Positions 1 through 11,797 of a stretch of DNA of 64,000 nucleotides are shown here, piece by piece. A program made the position numbers and the translations under genes. The notes beneath the pieces were generated by a model that was not told where the DNA came from, did no database searches, and was given only the letters and a program-made list of their open reading frames with translations. How positions within the stretch are numbered: position 1 is the first letter of the stretch; every line of letters begins with the position of its first letter. This stretch comes from Sitta carolinensis. Lineage: Eukaryota > Chordata > Aves > Passeriformes > Sittidae. Location: NCBI GenBank assembly GCA_032173965.1, contig CM063284.1, positions 130,625,125 to 130,689,124 on the forward strand, written 5' to 3'.

Positions 1-3000
1 GTTCATTTTTAAATTTTCAGACAGCAGATAACCTGGTCAGATAAAGTCCTTGATTACCACTACCTCATATCCTCAGGACACTCCCATAAATTGCTCAAAA
101 ATGTGACATCATCCTCCTCCTCATTCAGTAATCTTTAGTAGGGTTTTACTGTTCCTGTGTTTCATCTCTAACCACTCTGTCTTCCCCCTCTCTCCAGCCT
201 TCTATACATTCCTAATATACCAGATAATACTCTTCCCCTTTTTACTACCTCTACTTCCTACACAGATTATACTCTCTCTGCTAATATTGAAGTGCCACAA
301 TTTATTTCACTGAGGCTGTGTGACGCTGATTAAACTGTAGCCTTTGTTGTGTCCCAAGACTTCTTGTTCTTCCTGTTTATTCTCCATACTCTTACCATTA
401 AAGTGAAAACATCTCAGATGTTTGGCAGGTTGCCCTTACATTATCCCTTTCGTTCTTCTGTGGCCCTCCTGCAATTTCCCACTTCCACCAAAGCAATGAG
501 TTGTCAACCAGACCTCCACTTTTCTTACTCACCTGAGGTCTCTCCTGCCCACTCACTCAAACCCTGCTGTCCTAGGAGCATTTTCACTCATTTTTCTCTG
601 GTAATAAAATTCTCACATTCTGGAAAGCAGTGTTTTTTTCACTGATTTAACAGTCCTGCATAGGATGGAGATTCTCCCTAAGATCTTCCTAAAAACGGTG
701 CAGAAAGTTGTTAGTAGGAAAGCAATCTTATCAGATAAAAGTCCACAGTTCAGTTTCAGATTTCTCAGTTCCAGAGAGGGAGTTGACACCATTCATAGTT
801 TAAAAATATGCTAGTTTTGTCAAAATGCTAGCACGTGGGCAAATATAAAGTCCCATACTCTGCATCAGGCTGATGTTGCGCAAAATTAGGTCTGGGTAAA
901 ACCTTGGGAAAACTGTTTCTAATTCCCAACAGCATAATACACTAAATAGTAATGTATATTAACTAAGACAGTGGTACTTTTCAAGTACACTGCAGCCATC
1001 AAGCAATAGGCAGATGATGAGTGTAGCAGGGACAATATGTTGATTCTCCTCCCTCACAATTATGAACAGCTGGAACATCCTCAGTTTACAACGGGTCTGA
1101 CACTGCAAAGAAACAAGAACAAATATTTGGAAATCTAATCACATAATATAGCTGAATGCTGACAAGAGGACCCTGCTCAAGGGGAATATACTCCTTTATA
1201 GCACATGGCTGCTATGTGAGAGAACAAATTACACGTTATTGATATCTGCTATCCTGCTGCCCAGCCTCTGAATGATTGACAAGGGTGAAGTTCAGTCATT
1301 CGACTTCCTCAAAGCTGCAGATGTGCTTCTGAAGCAAAGATATGAGTTTATGAAGGAAGATGTTTCATACAATGTGATCAGCTCAACATTTGAGGTTAAA
1401 CACGGAGTTGTTAAAAATCAACATGCTTATTTTAAAAATGCAGAAAACAGACCAACCTCTCAACTACATGGAGATAACAAGGAGGAAGACTGGATCTGCT
1501 CTTCATAGGGAATTTCCATATTTTTTCCCCCACGAAAAAAAATACGCCCCTCTAACAAATAAATGTAAGAGGGAGTCTGTGGTCCAAAAAGGAGCTTACT
1601 TATAAAAGTAAGGGCTTAAGTCCTATGCTGTTTTTTTATTCATGTACTCAGAATTTGTTCCAATGCATATCTACTCTTCAAAGATGAGTCAGTGATTTTC
1701 TTGTGCTTGAGCAGCACAGCCATTGTGATGGATGAATTGTGTAACATCTGCTGATAAGTATCACACCATCAGCCAGACCAACCTCAGCTGTCTTCTGTCC
1801 CTCATTGTCTATTCCCACTATTTCATAGATTCTGCTCCCTCTTCTGGCCAGCAACATAATAAAAGAAATAATTTCCCCTTTTTAAATGTGATTTTGAGCA
1901 TGGGGAGTTGAGAAATGGAAAAGAAACTAGATTTTACTTTGGCAGGACAAAGTGATCTGAGCCGTGTATCCATTGCATTTCCATATTTGGATTTCTCTGT
2001 AACAAAGGCTTAGCAAAAAAGCTGAAAAATAATTACAGGTATTTTTGGTTACATTTTCAATTTATGGGGTATCCCTTGGAGGGAGGGTAGGAGAGAGGAT
2101 GGGAAGTGCAAGGAAAGAAAGACCATTGATCAGCTTTGCTGTATCTATTCACTTGTCCCTCTCAGCACAATATTGCTCCTTTTCAGATTTGTACAAAAGA
2201 ATACTGCAGACCTAAAAAAGGAAGTGAGAAGAGTTCCCATCTTTCAGATTAGCAGACTTGCCAAAATGGGTTCAGATAATGTTATATTAGCTATAGCATG
2301 CAGAGCACATGCTCAAAAATGCCAGTGTTTTCTCTGCTTCAGTAAGCAATATCCAGAATGTGTGCCTCCAATGCAGATACTGAAGTTTCTATCTATTTTT
2401 GCCTTTTTTTCTGGTTCTCCACTCCTCTTGGAGGTTACCAACCACAAACACATGGGACAAAGGGCTTTCAAACATTTTTTGGTCATTAAAGACGTCACCA
2501 AAAATTTAGCTAATGTAGAAGAAGGTACAAACTGCACTACACTGTACACTTGGGATAGAAAAACATTGTCTCTTTAACAACTTCCTTTGATGGAAGTTTT
2601 CTGAGACCTCCCACAGTTGAACTTTGTCTGATGAAGGTCCCCAAAGCCATGTCTGAGGCAGAGCAGAAAGGACAACTCAGTGACAGCACAGCTTGCCACC
2701 ACACGTGTGATGAATGGGCTTGCAACAGAAGCGATATTGGGTTTTACATGGAAAGGAAATTGCATTGAAACTCTCAGTGTTTGGTTTTAGCCAAAGCATT
2801 GTCTGTACACACAATAATTCATTTGCTCAATAGACAGCAAAATAATGAGATGATTCATTCAGCCTTCTCTAGCTGACAATTTTGTAAAATTTCAGATTTT
2901 ACATCGTGTTCATTTCCAGTTCACAATGTCTTACATATCTCGATTACCTTTTCTAAGAGAGTATATTGCAGCTTGATGGACATCATTTGCCCATTCTTTC

Positions 3001-3449
3001 CCTCATAAAGAGAGCAGAGTCTTGATCCATAGCAGAAAACTGAACTGCTGTGGTCAGAACAGCAAGCAAAGTTCACACCAGTCAGAACTGCACACAGTGA
3101 ACCTGGCTTTTAAACCAAAGCCCTTTTTAAGCTACCAATTTCTAAATCTACTACTAGTAACAAACTTGAAACACCATTAAGTACTAGAAAGCAATATTCC
3201 CCTGGAAATTGTACCAACTCTAAGGATGGAGTCTTCTACAGGTCTCTTAGCTGCTGCTATTCAAACACTTGGGCCCGATTCTGGACTCCTTTGTTCAAGC
3301 ACCAGTCCAAGGGAGTGAAAGCTGGTCAGAGAAAAACGTGTGAGATCAGATCTTGTGATATGGCAAAAAAATTCCACTTTCCATGAAAGAAACCTTGTTT
3401 TCAAACACATTCCACAAGGTGAGCAGCTCTTTCAGCCCTCCTGCATACA
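1..3449. other. Intergenic DNA downstream of GDF6, no gene recognised
   Basis: AT-rich, largely unique sequence. The longest open frame (134 codons, plus strand, 2173-2577) has no recognisable domain and ordinary composition for chance. No repeat or RNA gene is recognised. Confidence 0.55.
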
Positions 3450-4990
3450 CGATGAGGCTTTTATTTTTTTCCCTGAGAGTGGGCTCACAGCCCCTAAGCT
3501 GCCTGTACCATCTCTACACACATCACTGAGAGAGGATCCTTCTCTTACTGAAACATCTACTCATTGAACAGTTCTTCATTATCTAAGAGATAGCCAGGAA
3601 ATATTTAATAAATATATTACCCATTGCATCAAAATAAATATAATTTATAAAACATTCGTTATCTTTTGCTCATCATCATCATCATACAGTGTATGTTAAT
3701 GTCCCCAGTACAGATGAGATTTACAAACGTTTGCCTGAATTTTTCCCCTTAATGCATTCTCCCACTTACAATAATCATTGCATAAAATGCATAAAAAACA
3801 ATGCAGCTTTATAGCACTGGCATATACCAAAGACGAAACTAAAGATCTTGTGAGAGTACAAAAAGTCTTCAGACAGGAGGAATGGCTTTAGGTGTGCCTT
3901 CAAGTGGCACTTGATCCAACTCAATTCTGCAGCATTTCAGAATTAGAGCTAATATTTACTTGAGAACTCAGAATTACTTAATCAAATAATAGAACATATA
4001 AAAGCAAGCTGACTTTTTTGGAAAAAAAAAAAGTTTAATAATACAATAATAGTTGTAGTATCGTCCAGTAAAGGTGTATTGTAAAAATGTTCTGAATATT
4101 AATTTACCTCAGATAACTTTAGAGTTGTAAATACTTGCATTATATTGAGGTAGACAGTTAAAAATTTTTTTTTCTCCATTATTAGCACAGAATTTAAATC
4201 TTGCAATAATATCTTAAGGAAATGATAATGTTAAGTAAGGATGAAATATTTGATTAATGTTTAATTCTGTACAACTCAAATATAAACTTTAAAAAATATT
4301 AAAAATTATAACATTTCGAGTGCATATCATGTTTTGTACATTAAAAAAGAAATGCATGTTGTTCATCTCCATTTTGCACTTTTCAGTCTGTTTAAATAAA
4401 CAAATATTTACATCTTTTATATGAACAACAGTGCATCCAAAGCAAAATGTGCATTTTAAATTAATGCTCCTGGTCGAGTCTTTTTATTAGCATTTTATAT
4501 TATTATTCTCTTCTCTTTATTATTTTTTCACAAGTTTGTAGCTCTGCAACACCAGATAAGCCAACAATTCTAGAAATCGGTGGGGAAAAGCCTGAAACTA
4601 CGAACATAATAATTAACATAACATTAAGAAAGGGCTAGGCATAGCTTCGAAGTGCACTTTTCTCAGGTGAAGCCACAGCTGAGACCAAAGGTGGGAAAGA
4701 AACAGAAATCCTACATAAAACGCCTTTTCCAGCACAACATTTGCGTATAATACTGCTGCAAGTTGCGAGGGCTGCTGAGACACAGCCGCCCAGAGACCTG
4801 GCAATGGCATCCTTGCACTCTTCGTGGGACCCGAAGGAGTTTCCTTTCCAATCCACCCCGGTTGTGCTTTCTGTAACACTTCGCTCTTCACAGTTTTTCT
4901 TTGCTGTCTTAAAATAAAACCTAGCTGATAATTACAATCTTTAAGTTCTTGGTTGTGGGGTGGGTTTTTTTCTCCTTTTCTCTTTCTTTT

Positions 4991-5027
<37 letters not shown>

Positions 5028-5502
5028 CTCCTTGTGGGGAGAGAGGGGAAGGGGGGGCTCGTAGGCTATTTCTGGCTGGTAAGCTTGCAGGAATGTGAAA
5101 GAGAGAGGGCAGAAACGAAGCAGCCCTCTTCAGAGCAACTTCAGAGAGAGGGATCAGTCCGCTCCCTCTCCCTCCCCCGACTCTTTTTGTACTTGGTAAA
5201 TTGCCTTCACCTTTGGAGGGAGGAGGATAGATCGCCAGATAAACCCCGGGGGAGGAGAGGGGAGCGGGGAAGGGACCGGGCGGGGGCCTCGCCGCCTCGT
5301 CCCCGCCGGCAGCCGCGGGCCGGCGCTGCCGCCGCCCCCGCCGCCACGGCGGGCAGCCTCCGCGGAACCCCAGCGCCGCGCCCGCCCGGCCGCCGGTCGC
5401 CTCCGCCCCAGCCGCGCTCGGCCGCCGCGGGACGCGGGCCCCGCTCGCCGCTGCACCTCCGCCAGACGCAGACCCGGCTGCCGCCGACGGCCGCCCCGCC
5501 CG
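3450..5502 (-). other. GDF6: Probable GDF6 3' UTR and polyadenylation region
   Basis: Downstream of the stop, the sequence changes from GC-rich (to about 5230) to very AT-rich (about 3590-4560). In mRNA sense AATAAA hexamers occur at 4488-4483, 4521-4516 and near 3460, so several ends are possible and the true one cannot be chosen from sequence. The mammalian gene has a 3' UTR of roughly 2 kb, which would fit an end anywhere in 3450-4500. No coding frame here is convincing. Confidence 0.5.
4993..5027. repeat. Homopolymer T35 (A35 in GDF6 mRNA sense)
   Basis: An uninterrupted run of 35 T on the plus strand, preceded by T-rich sequence from 4975. Relative to GDF6 it is an A-run starting about 475 nt after the stop codon, inside the presumed 3' UTR. 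Confidence 0.95.
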
Positions 5503-6371
5503 CTACCTGCAGCCGCAGGACTCCACCACCATGTCCTCGTACTGCTTGTACACCACGTTGTTGCCCGCGTCGATGTAGAGGATGCTGATGGGCGTCAGTT
5601 TGGTGGGGACGCAGCAGCTGGGCGGCGTGGAGCCGGGGTCCATGGAGTTCATGAGGGTCTGGATGATGGCGTGGTTTGTGGGCTCCAGGTGGGAGCGCAG
5701 CGGGAAGTCGCAGACCCCCTCGCAGTGGTGGGCCTCGTATTCCAGAGGGGCGATGATCCAGTCGTCCCAGCCCAGCTCCTTGAAGTTGACGTGCAGCGGC
5801 TTCTTGCTGCAGCGCAGCCGCGACTTCTTGCCGTGCCGCTTGCCGTGCCGGCTGGCGAAGGCGGTGCGGCGCTGGCGCCGGGCCGGCGGGCGGCGGGCAG
5901 CGGGCGGCAGCGGCGGGGGCGCGCCCAGCTCGGCGCGCAGCTCCCCGAGGAGGCTCCGCCGCCGACCGCGGGTGAAGACCACCAGCAGCGCTCGCTCCTG
6001 CGGCGGCCGCGGCCGGCGTGCGAAGCCCAGGCCCCGCAGGTCGAGCCAGCGCCGCGGCCCGCGGTCCGCCGAGGCCCGCAGCTCCAGGCACAGCCGCTTC
6101 CAGGGCCGCTGCTCCCGCAGGCCCTGCCACACGTCGAACACCTCCCAGCCGGCGGACGAGGCCGCCCGCGGGTCCAGGGCGCGGGAGTCCAGCGGGCGCG
6201 GCGAGAGGCAGGCGGAGAGCTGCACGAGCAGCGGGGCGGCGGGCGGCGGGCGGCCGCGGGGGGCCCGGCGGAACAGCCGCAGCTCGGCCCCCACCAGCTC
6301 CTCTGTCTCCGAGAGGGTCGACACATCAAACACGTACTGCTGCCGCCTCAAGGGAGCGGGCGAGAGATCGT
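5503..6371 (-). CDS. GDF6: GDF6 coding exon 2
   Basis: This exon encodes the C-terminal propeptide, the cleavage site and the whole mature ligand, ending in TAG at 5505-5503. The acceptor is ...TCTCGCAG with the first exon base at 6371. The split codon G|AC restores the conserved RG-x-DDL stretch across the junction. The exon is extremely GC-rich, which opens several long frames on the opposite strand; these have no family resemblance. Confidence 0.97.
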
Positions 6372-9300
6372 CTGCGAGATAAAAATAATTACAGTCAGTT
6401 GCGCTCGGGGGGGATCTGCCGAGAGGTCTCTGAGGCGGGAAAGGGAGGGAGCACCACCGGCTTGGCCGGCCAGGGCCGCTTCTGCCTGCCTCACCCCCCA
6501 GCCCCAGCCGGACCGCTATCGGGGAGGGGAGAGAGAGAGAGAGAGAGAGAGAGAAGAAGGACGGAGAAGGAGAAGGGAAGAATATGGAAAGGAAAGAAAG
6601 TATGGAAGAACCTGCATCAGACAGGAGACGGGTCTCCAGCACTAGAGGCAGACCCTGCTCCACGCACATCCTCTGCCTATCAGCCCCATATACACGTATC
6701 TCTCCTCCTCTGAGGAAAACCTGGACTTCTTTTTTGACACATCGGTGTACAAAGTGCAGCGCAGAAAGCAAACCAGATTCCCCTGAGCTGCTTTCCAATA
6801 AAATATTTACAACCCAGAAAATACAAAAAATCCCAAAGCCCCTGTGTTTCCCCAGAAGCTAGTAAAGCTTGCGTAGGTTTCTATAGTAAAAGTGTCACTG
6901 GAGCCTCTGTTCAGGAGCCCCTCGCCGCTTTTCCAAAATCAGCCGCCCCAGGGGTAGAAGCAGAGGCTAAAGAAATATACACCCTCATGTTATTTATCGA
7001 TATCAAAGGTCATTGCGATTCCTAATCACTATGTTTCACAACCTCGGCTCTACCTGACAGGTCTCTGGGAACTTCCTGAGGGGCAGGAGAGACGAGGGGA
7101 TGATTTATGCAAACCAAAACCTTCAGACGCGCCACGGTGATGTAAAAATCAATGCGGATTAACGTGCAGTTAATCAGTGCGGATTAGCACACTCGACAGT
7201 CGCCCCGCGTCGCTGCGTGTTCCTCTAGACGTCAGCAGGGAGATGGAGCGTGGAGTGTAGCAGGGACAGCGCGAATTGCTGGGAAAAAGACCTGCCCCGC
7301 AGCCAGGCCACGGGATGCTCCGGCGGAGCCCGGCTGCTGCCGGGCGCGTCCCCCTCGCCCCGCAGGGAGCCGCCGCGGGAGGGAGGCCCCGCCGCCCGCC
7401 CGGACCGCGCCGCGCACCCGCGCGTCATCCCCGGCTCGCCGGGCCCCGCACACCTGCGCTGCTCTCGGGGCCGGGCGGCCGGAGCACGGCCGCGGTCCCT
7501 GCCTCGCCCGGAGTGGCAAGAGGAGTCAGCAAGGAGAGGGAGTTCCCGAGACGGAGATTCCCCGCCTCTCCGGGGCTGCGCGCCGGCGGGAGCGATGCGG
7601 AGTCGGTCAGGCCTTTCAGGCATCCCGGAGAATTTGAACCCAGGCCTTTCGCATCCCTGTCTCCGCCTCCCATTTCAGGCTTGTCTGTTTCCTCGCGGTG
7701 GGGCTGCTCCTGCCCAGCGAGGGCGAGAGGCAGCCTGGTCGTGCATCCCGTTCGGGAAGTGCAGGAGGAGACTGAATAAAACACGAGCAGAGCCCGAAAA
7801 ATGTCACAGTCTAGGTGAGGACAACAGCTGCTTTATCGAACAGCGAAAATAAAAGTGAAACAAATCGGGAGCTGCCTGGAGGCGCTGGACAGTTTCATCG
7901 GCAGGTACAGACCAGGATTCGGTCCATGAGTCTCCTGTGGGTTTTGGGGGCCCATGGGGGTAGTTCTGCCCTTCACAGGCGCGGGCCGTGGGTGCCAGGG
8001 GCTGAGGTGCACGTGGTTGCTGGAGGAGGGTCCAACAGCTCAGGAGCTCTCTGGTGCCATTGCCTCCTCCTTCAAGGGGGTCCTGGGAGCTTCAGATAAA
8101 AGGGGATGAGCATCCTTCGGGTAAGAAAGTGCAGGTCCTCCTTCTCTTCTCTTTCTCGTCGTCTTGATGTTTTTGGGTTTTTTTGTTTTTTTTTTTTTTC
8201 TGCATCCAACATCGGTTAGATACTCGGGCATCCAATAGGGCGCGAACAGACCTCCTAGCCCTGCCGAGATGCCTCAGACCTTCGTTCAAGGCCTCCAGCA
8301 ACCGCCGAGGAAACTAGAGCATCATCTTCCCCTGCTGCTATCCCTAGCTTTGGGATGTGGGCAGAGCCGGGCCTGGGCACGGATTCGCTTTTAATCGCTC
8401 TCTGGTTGCTTAGGGGATGGAGAGGCGAGTATCACGCTTGCTTTCAGAGAGAGATGCTCCCTCTCTTTGATACTCCCAGTCGCCATGGGGAGGGGACGAG
8501 GAGAGTGCTGCCTCCAGGCCGCTGTCCCTCCGGAGCAGACACCCCACACAGACATTCCTCCTTGTCCTGTTCTTGGCCAGCGCGACGGTCCTGGGGTCCC
8601 CCATATCTCTGCCGGGGTGTAGCAGCAAGGCAGCACTGCCCGGCAGTCTTAGCCTTCAGGGAAAGGACAGCCCTTTCCCGAGGGATGAGGGGACACGAAG
8701 GTGACAGCGCCTCTCCCTTTCACGAGGAACCGTCACGCTGGTGGCCTGTCGCAGCGCAGGAAGCAATCCCATTCGGGGGTAACATCCAGGCATGCAACTT
8801 AGACGGGAGACAAACAGCGACAGGCTGGATTCCCCGCATGTCCTCCTCGCTGCTGAAAAAGGGTTTTAAAGGGTCTGCAGCCCCTTGTCACCTGGCGTTG
8901 CGGGCGGGAACCAGCTCCGGCACTGTGGGTGCCAAAAGGCTTGCTGAGGGATGCTCCCAAGCAGCATCTTTTGAGACTCCAGCTTGGCAAGGGTTTGGGG
9001 CGTTGCACGGCTGGTCCGGGTTGCTCGGTGCCATGGCACGCTGAGGACACGGCCGATTTGCGGAGAAATGTGCCCCCGGTCACAGACGGGTTTCAGCAGC
9101 ATCGAAACTCTGTGCTGGAAAAGTCCCACTGGCTCAGGCAGCTGCCGGCTCCCGTGCCTCTCTCGGGAGGGCAGGGAAAGAGGCAGGGCTGCCGGTTGTT
9201 TCAAATAAGCAGATTTGAATCCGATCAGATAAACGCTATTTATTCACTCTTGTAACCTAATAATTCCAGATGAATACATAATCCTAAACCAGTACTGGCT

Positions 9301-9836
9301 CGCTCCCAGCGCAGTCGAGAGGGTGGGAAAAGCAGTGGAGGGCGGGGAGGGAAAGCGGGACCTCCGGAACCTCCACAAAACGGGGAGTGACGGGTTTAGG
9401 TTGGGGACCCTTTGTTCCAGCGAAGCTGCTGCCTTCCCGGCACACAAAGAGCGACAGCAGAGACGGCGCGGAGACACCCTGACTGTCCCTCTTTCTCTCC
9501 CTCTGAGCAGTGCACAACGGATAGGGGCTTGTCGTCTTCAGTTTTCCTATAAACCCAAGCAGCGACTGGGGTGAAACCCGGGGTTTCTAACAGCCAGCTC
9601 GAGATCTGCCTTTCTCTCAGGCCAGATGAAGCTGTCCTTACAGATATTCCCGTTACGGAAATACTTGGTGTGGTGCGAACAGCTGGGCTGGGGAAAACCA
9701 CATTGTACAAAATGCACCGGGGAGGTGTGTTTATATTTGTAGCGTTAATGTAGATGAATGATAACTGCGCAATAAGTATTAGTTCTATTCCGACTCTCCG
9801 TAGTTTATTTTTGTTTGTTTGGTTGGTTGGTTTTGG

Positions 9837-9881
<45 letters not shown>

Positions 9882-11736
9882 TGTTTGTTTGTTTGGGTCT
9901 TTTTTGTGATTTTGGCGAAAATAAAATATTAGGAGCGGGAAGGAGGGACAGAAGGAGGGAGTAGGTCTACCTGAAATTTAAGGATGTGTCAGTGGCGGTT
10001 GGGAGAGAGCAGCCCTACTCCGTGGTGCCGCTCACGAGGCGCTCGGGCAGCGGCGCGCCCGGTGTTCCGGGCAGGGCCGGGCCGGGGGGCTGCGCCGCGC
10101 CCCCGCCTGCCTTCCCCCACCGTGCGGGGGCTGCGGTTTCTGCATCTCCGCCACTAGATGAATGGCTGGGTTGGGATGTTTTCCTCAATTCCCTGTGTGA
10201 AGCCTCTCCCGTTTCCTGGGTCGCTTTCTCGCCGCAGTCTGGGCTTTGAGGAGAGACGGGGGTTAACGAAGGCTACACAAAGTTTCCCTTTCCATGGCAG
10301 ATCAGGTACTGGGCTCCCAGCCAATTCATCAGGGCTCAGATCTTAACTTTACATCACTGCAAATTATACCCAAACCACATTCAAGAAGAATTTTCCCATT
10401 CCCAAATTCTCTTTCAAGCCATATTTAAACTCGCAAACCAAAAGCACATTTTCAGTTTAAAGACACTTTGCAGACATTCGCAAAACAATAATCTGGAAAT
10501 TAAAACATATATTTTCCCTAATTGCGAAGGTCTGCCCACACGTTGTCTGCAGAGTCGCAAGGCTGACAGGTATTTCTTTCGGAGCATTACCCAAGCTGTG
10601 GAAACAAGGGGCTGACTCTCCATGTGTGGTATTTCTCCGGGTTTCAATTCCACATCTCCCAGCGCCTGCCTCGCCGCGGTTTTTTATTACACCGAGTGAT
10701 TAGATTTAAATGTATCGTTCTCTTCGCTATCGAGTAACCGAGAAAGACCACACCTTCCTCGGACGAATTCCCAGTCCTGCCAAAAACACTAACTAGTTGT
10801 TGGAGGGATATTTTTTTTCCTTTTTTTTTTTTTTCCCTTTTTTTTTTTTTTTTCTTTTTTCTTCCCCTCGGAGCGGGGAGGCGCCTGGCTGTGATGTACC
10901 TTTGATCACCTCTGTACCGTACCTGCTCCGGGAAGGCTGCCTGCCCTTGCCCCACTCTCCCGCTCGCTGCCACCTCCCCGCTTCCCACGAGCAACTACTC
11001 TTCCCTCGGGCATACAGGAGTCGCTGCAACACCCGCGGGACGTTCCGCAATTCTCCGGGCCCTCGGCTGTCGGCATCGTCCCAGGAGATGCACTGAGGCG
11101 GACAGGAGCTTCCTTGGAGGATTTCTACCTGCTGTAACAGACCTTAACCAGTATCTTTCCCTTTCCCCATTTGCGGAGGTTGCGCTACCCGAAATACTTC
11201 GACGGAGGAGAAATAATTCCTCCGAAATTATTCGTGTTGAGAAAATCGGCCTGGATATTCCCAGAGCTTGGAGCTAAGAAATGAAGCGAGGAAATTTCTG
11301 AGCGACAAATGTGGAAACGCTAGGACACGGGAACAGAGCATACAGATCTGTCCATAACTATCAAAGACTGAAACATCCCCTTTCGCTCATAAATCAGACT
11401 TCAGGCACGAGAGGACTCCTACCCTCAGTTTCAGCCTGGCACGAAATCAGAAGGAAAGGAAGGTTTTCTCCGATCGACCGTCTTGGGTTTTTTCTACTAT
11501 GAAAGGAGGTGGGAAACGAGGAAGGCGAGGCGCCCCGCTGCCGTGCTCAGCACCGAGTGGCCCTGGCCTGCTCCGGATTTTCCCCCCGCGGGCCACTCGG
11601 CTGCCGGTTGGGCCAGCCCAGCTGCGGCACAGCATCTCCCCGCGGGTGGCGGAAACTCCACAGCTCCGAGTAGGAGAGCTCGGACCTCCGTCCCCTCCGT
11701 ATTCCCCCCACCGCCAAAAGAACAAACAAACAGAAA

Positions 11737-11797
<61 letters not shown>

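Noticed and set aside
5582..6713. Long plus-strand frames of 266, 324 and 231 codons
   Set aside because: They are antisense to GDF6 exon 2, where GC-rich codons remove stops on the opposite strand; their products are Arg/Ala/Pro-rich without domains.
5503..6798. Single 431-codon minus-strand frame as the whole GDF6 gene
   Set aside because: The part above 6371 is intron read-through. It lacks the signal peptide, and the AG at 6373-6372 plus the conserved exon 1 at 16512-16176 give the true structure.
7225..7852. Overlapping frames on both strands in the intronic CpG patch
   Set aside because: They are explained by base composition; no family resemblance, no consistent splice sites.
8355..9044. 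229-codon plus-strand frame in the GDF6 intron
   Set aside because: Low-complexity-free but with no recognisable domain, promoter or splice partner; surrounding GC content makes it likely to be chance.
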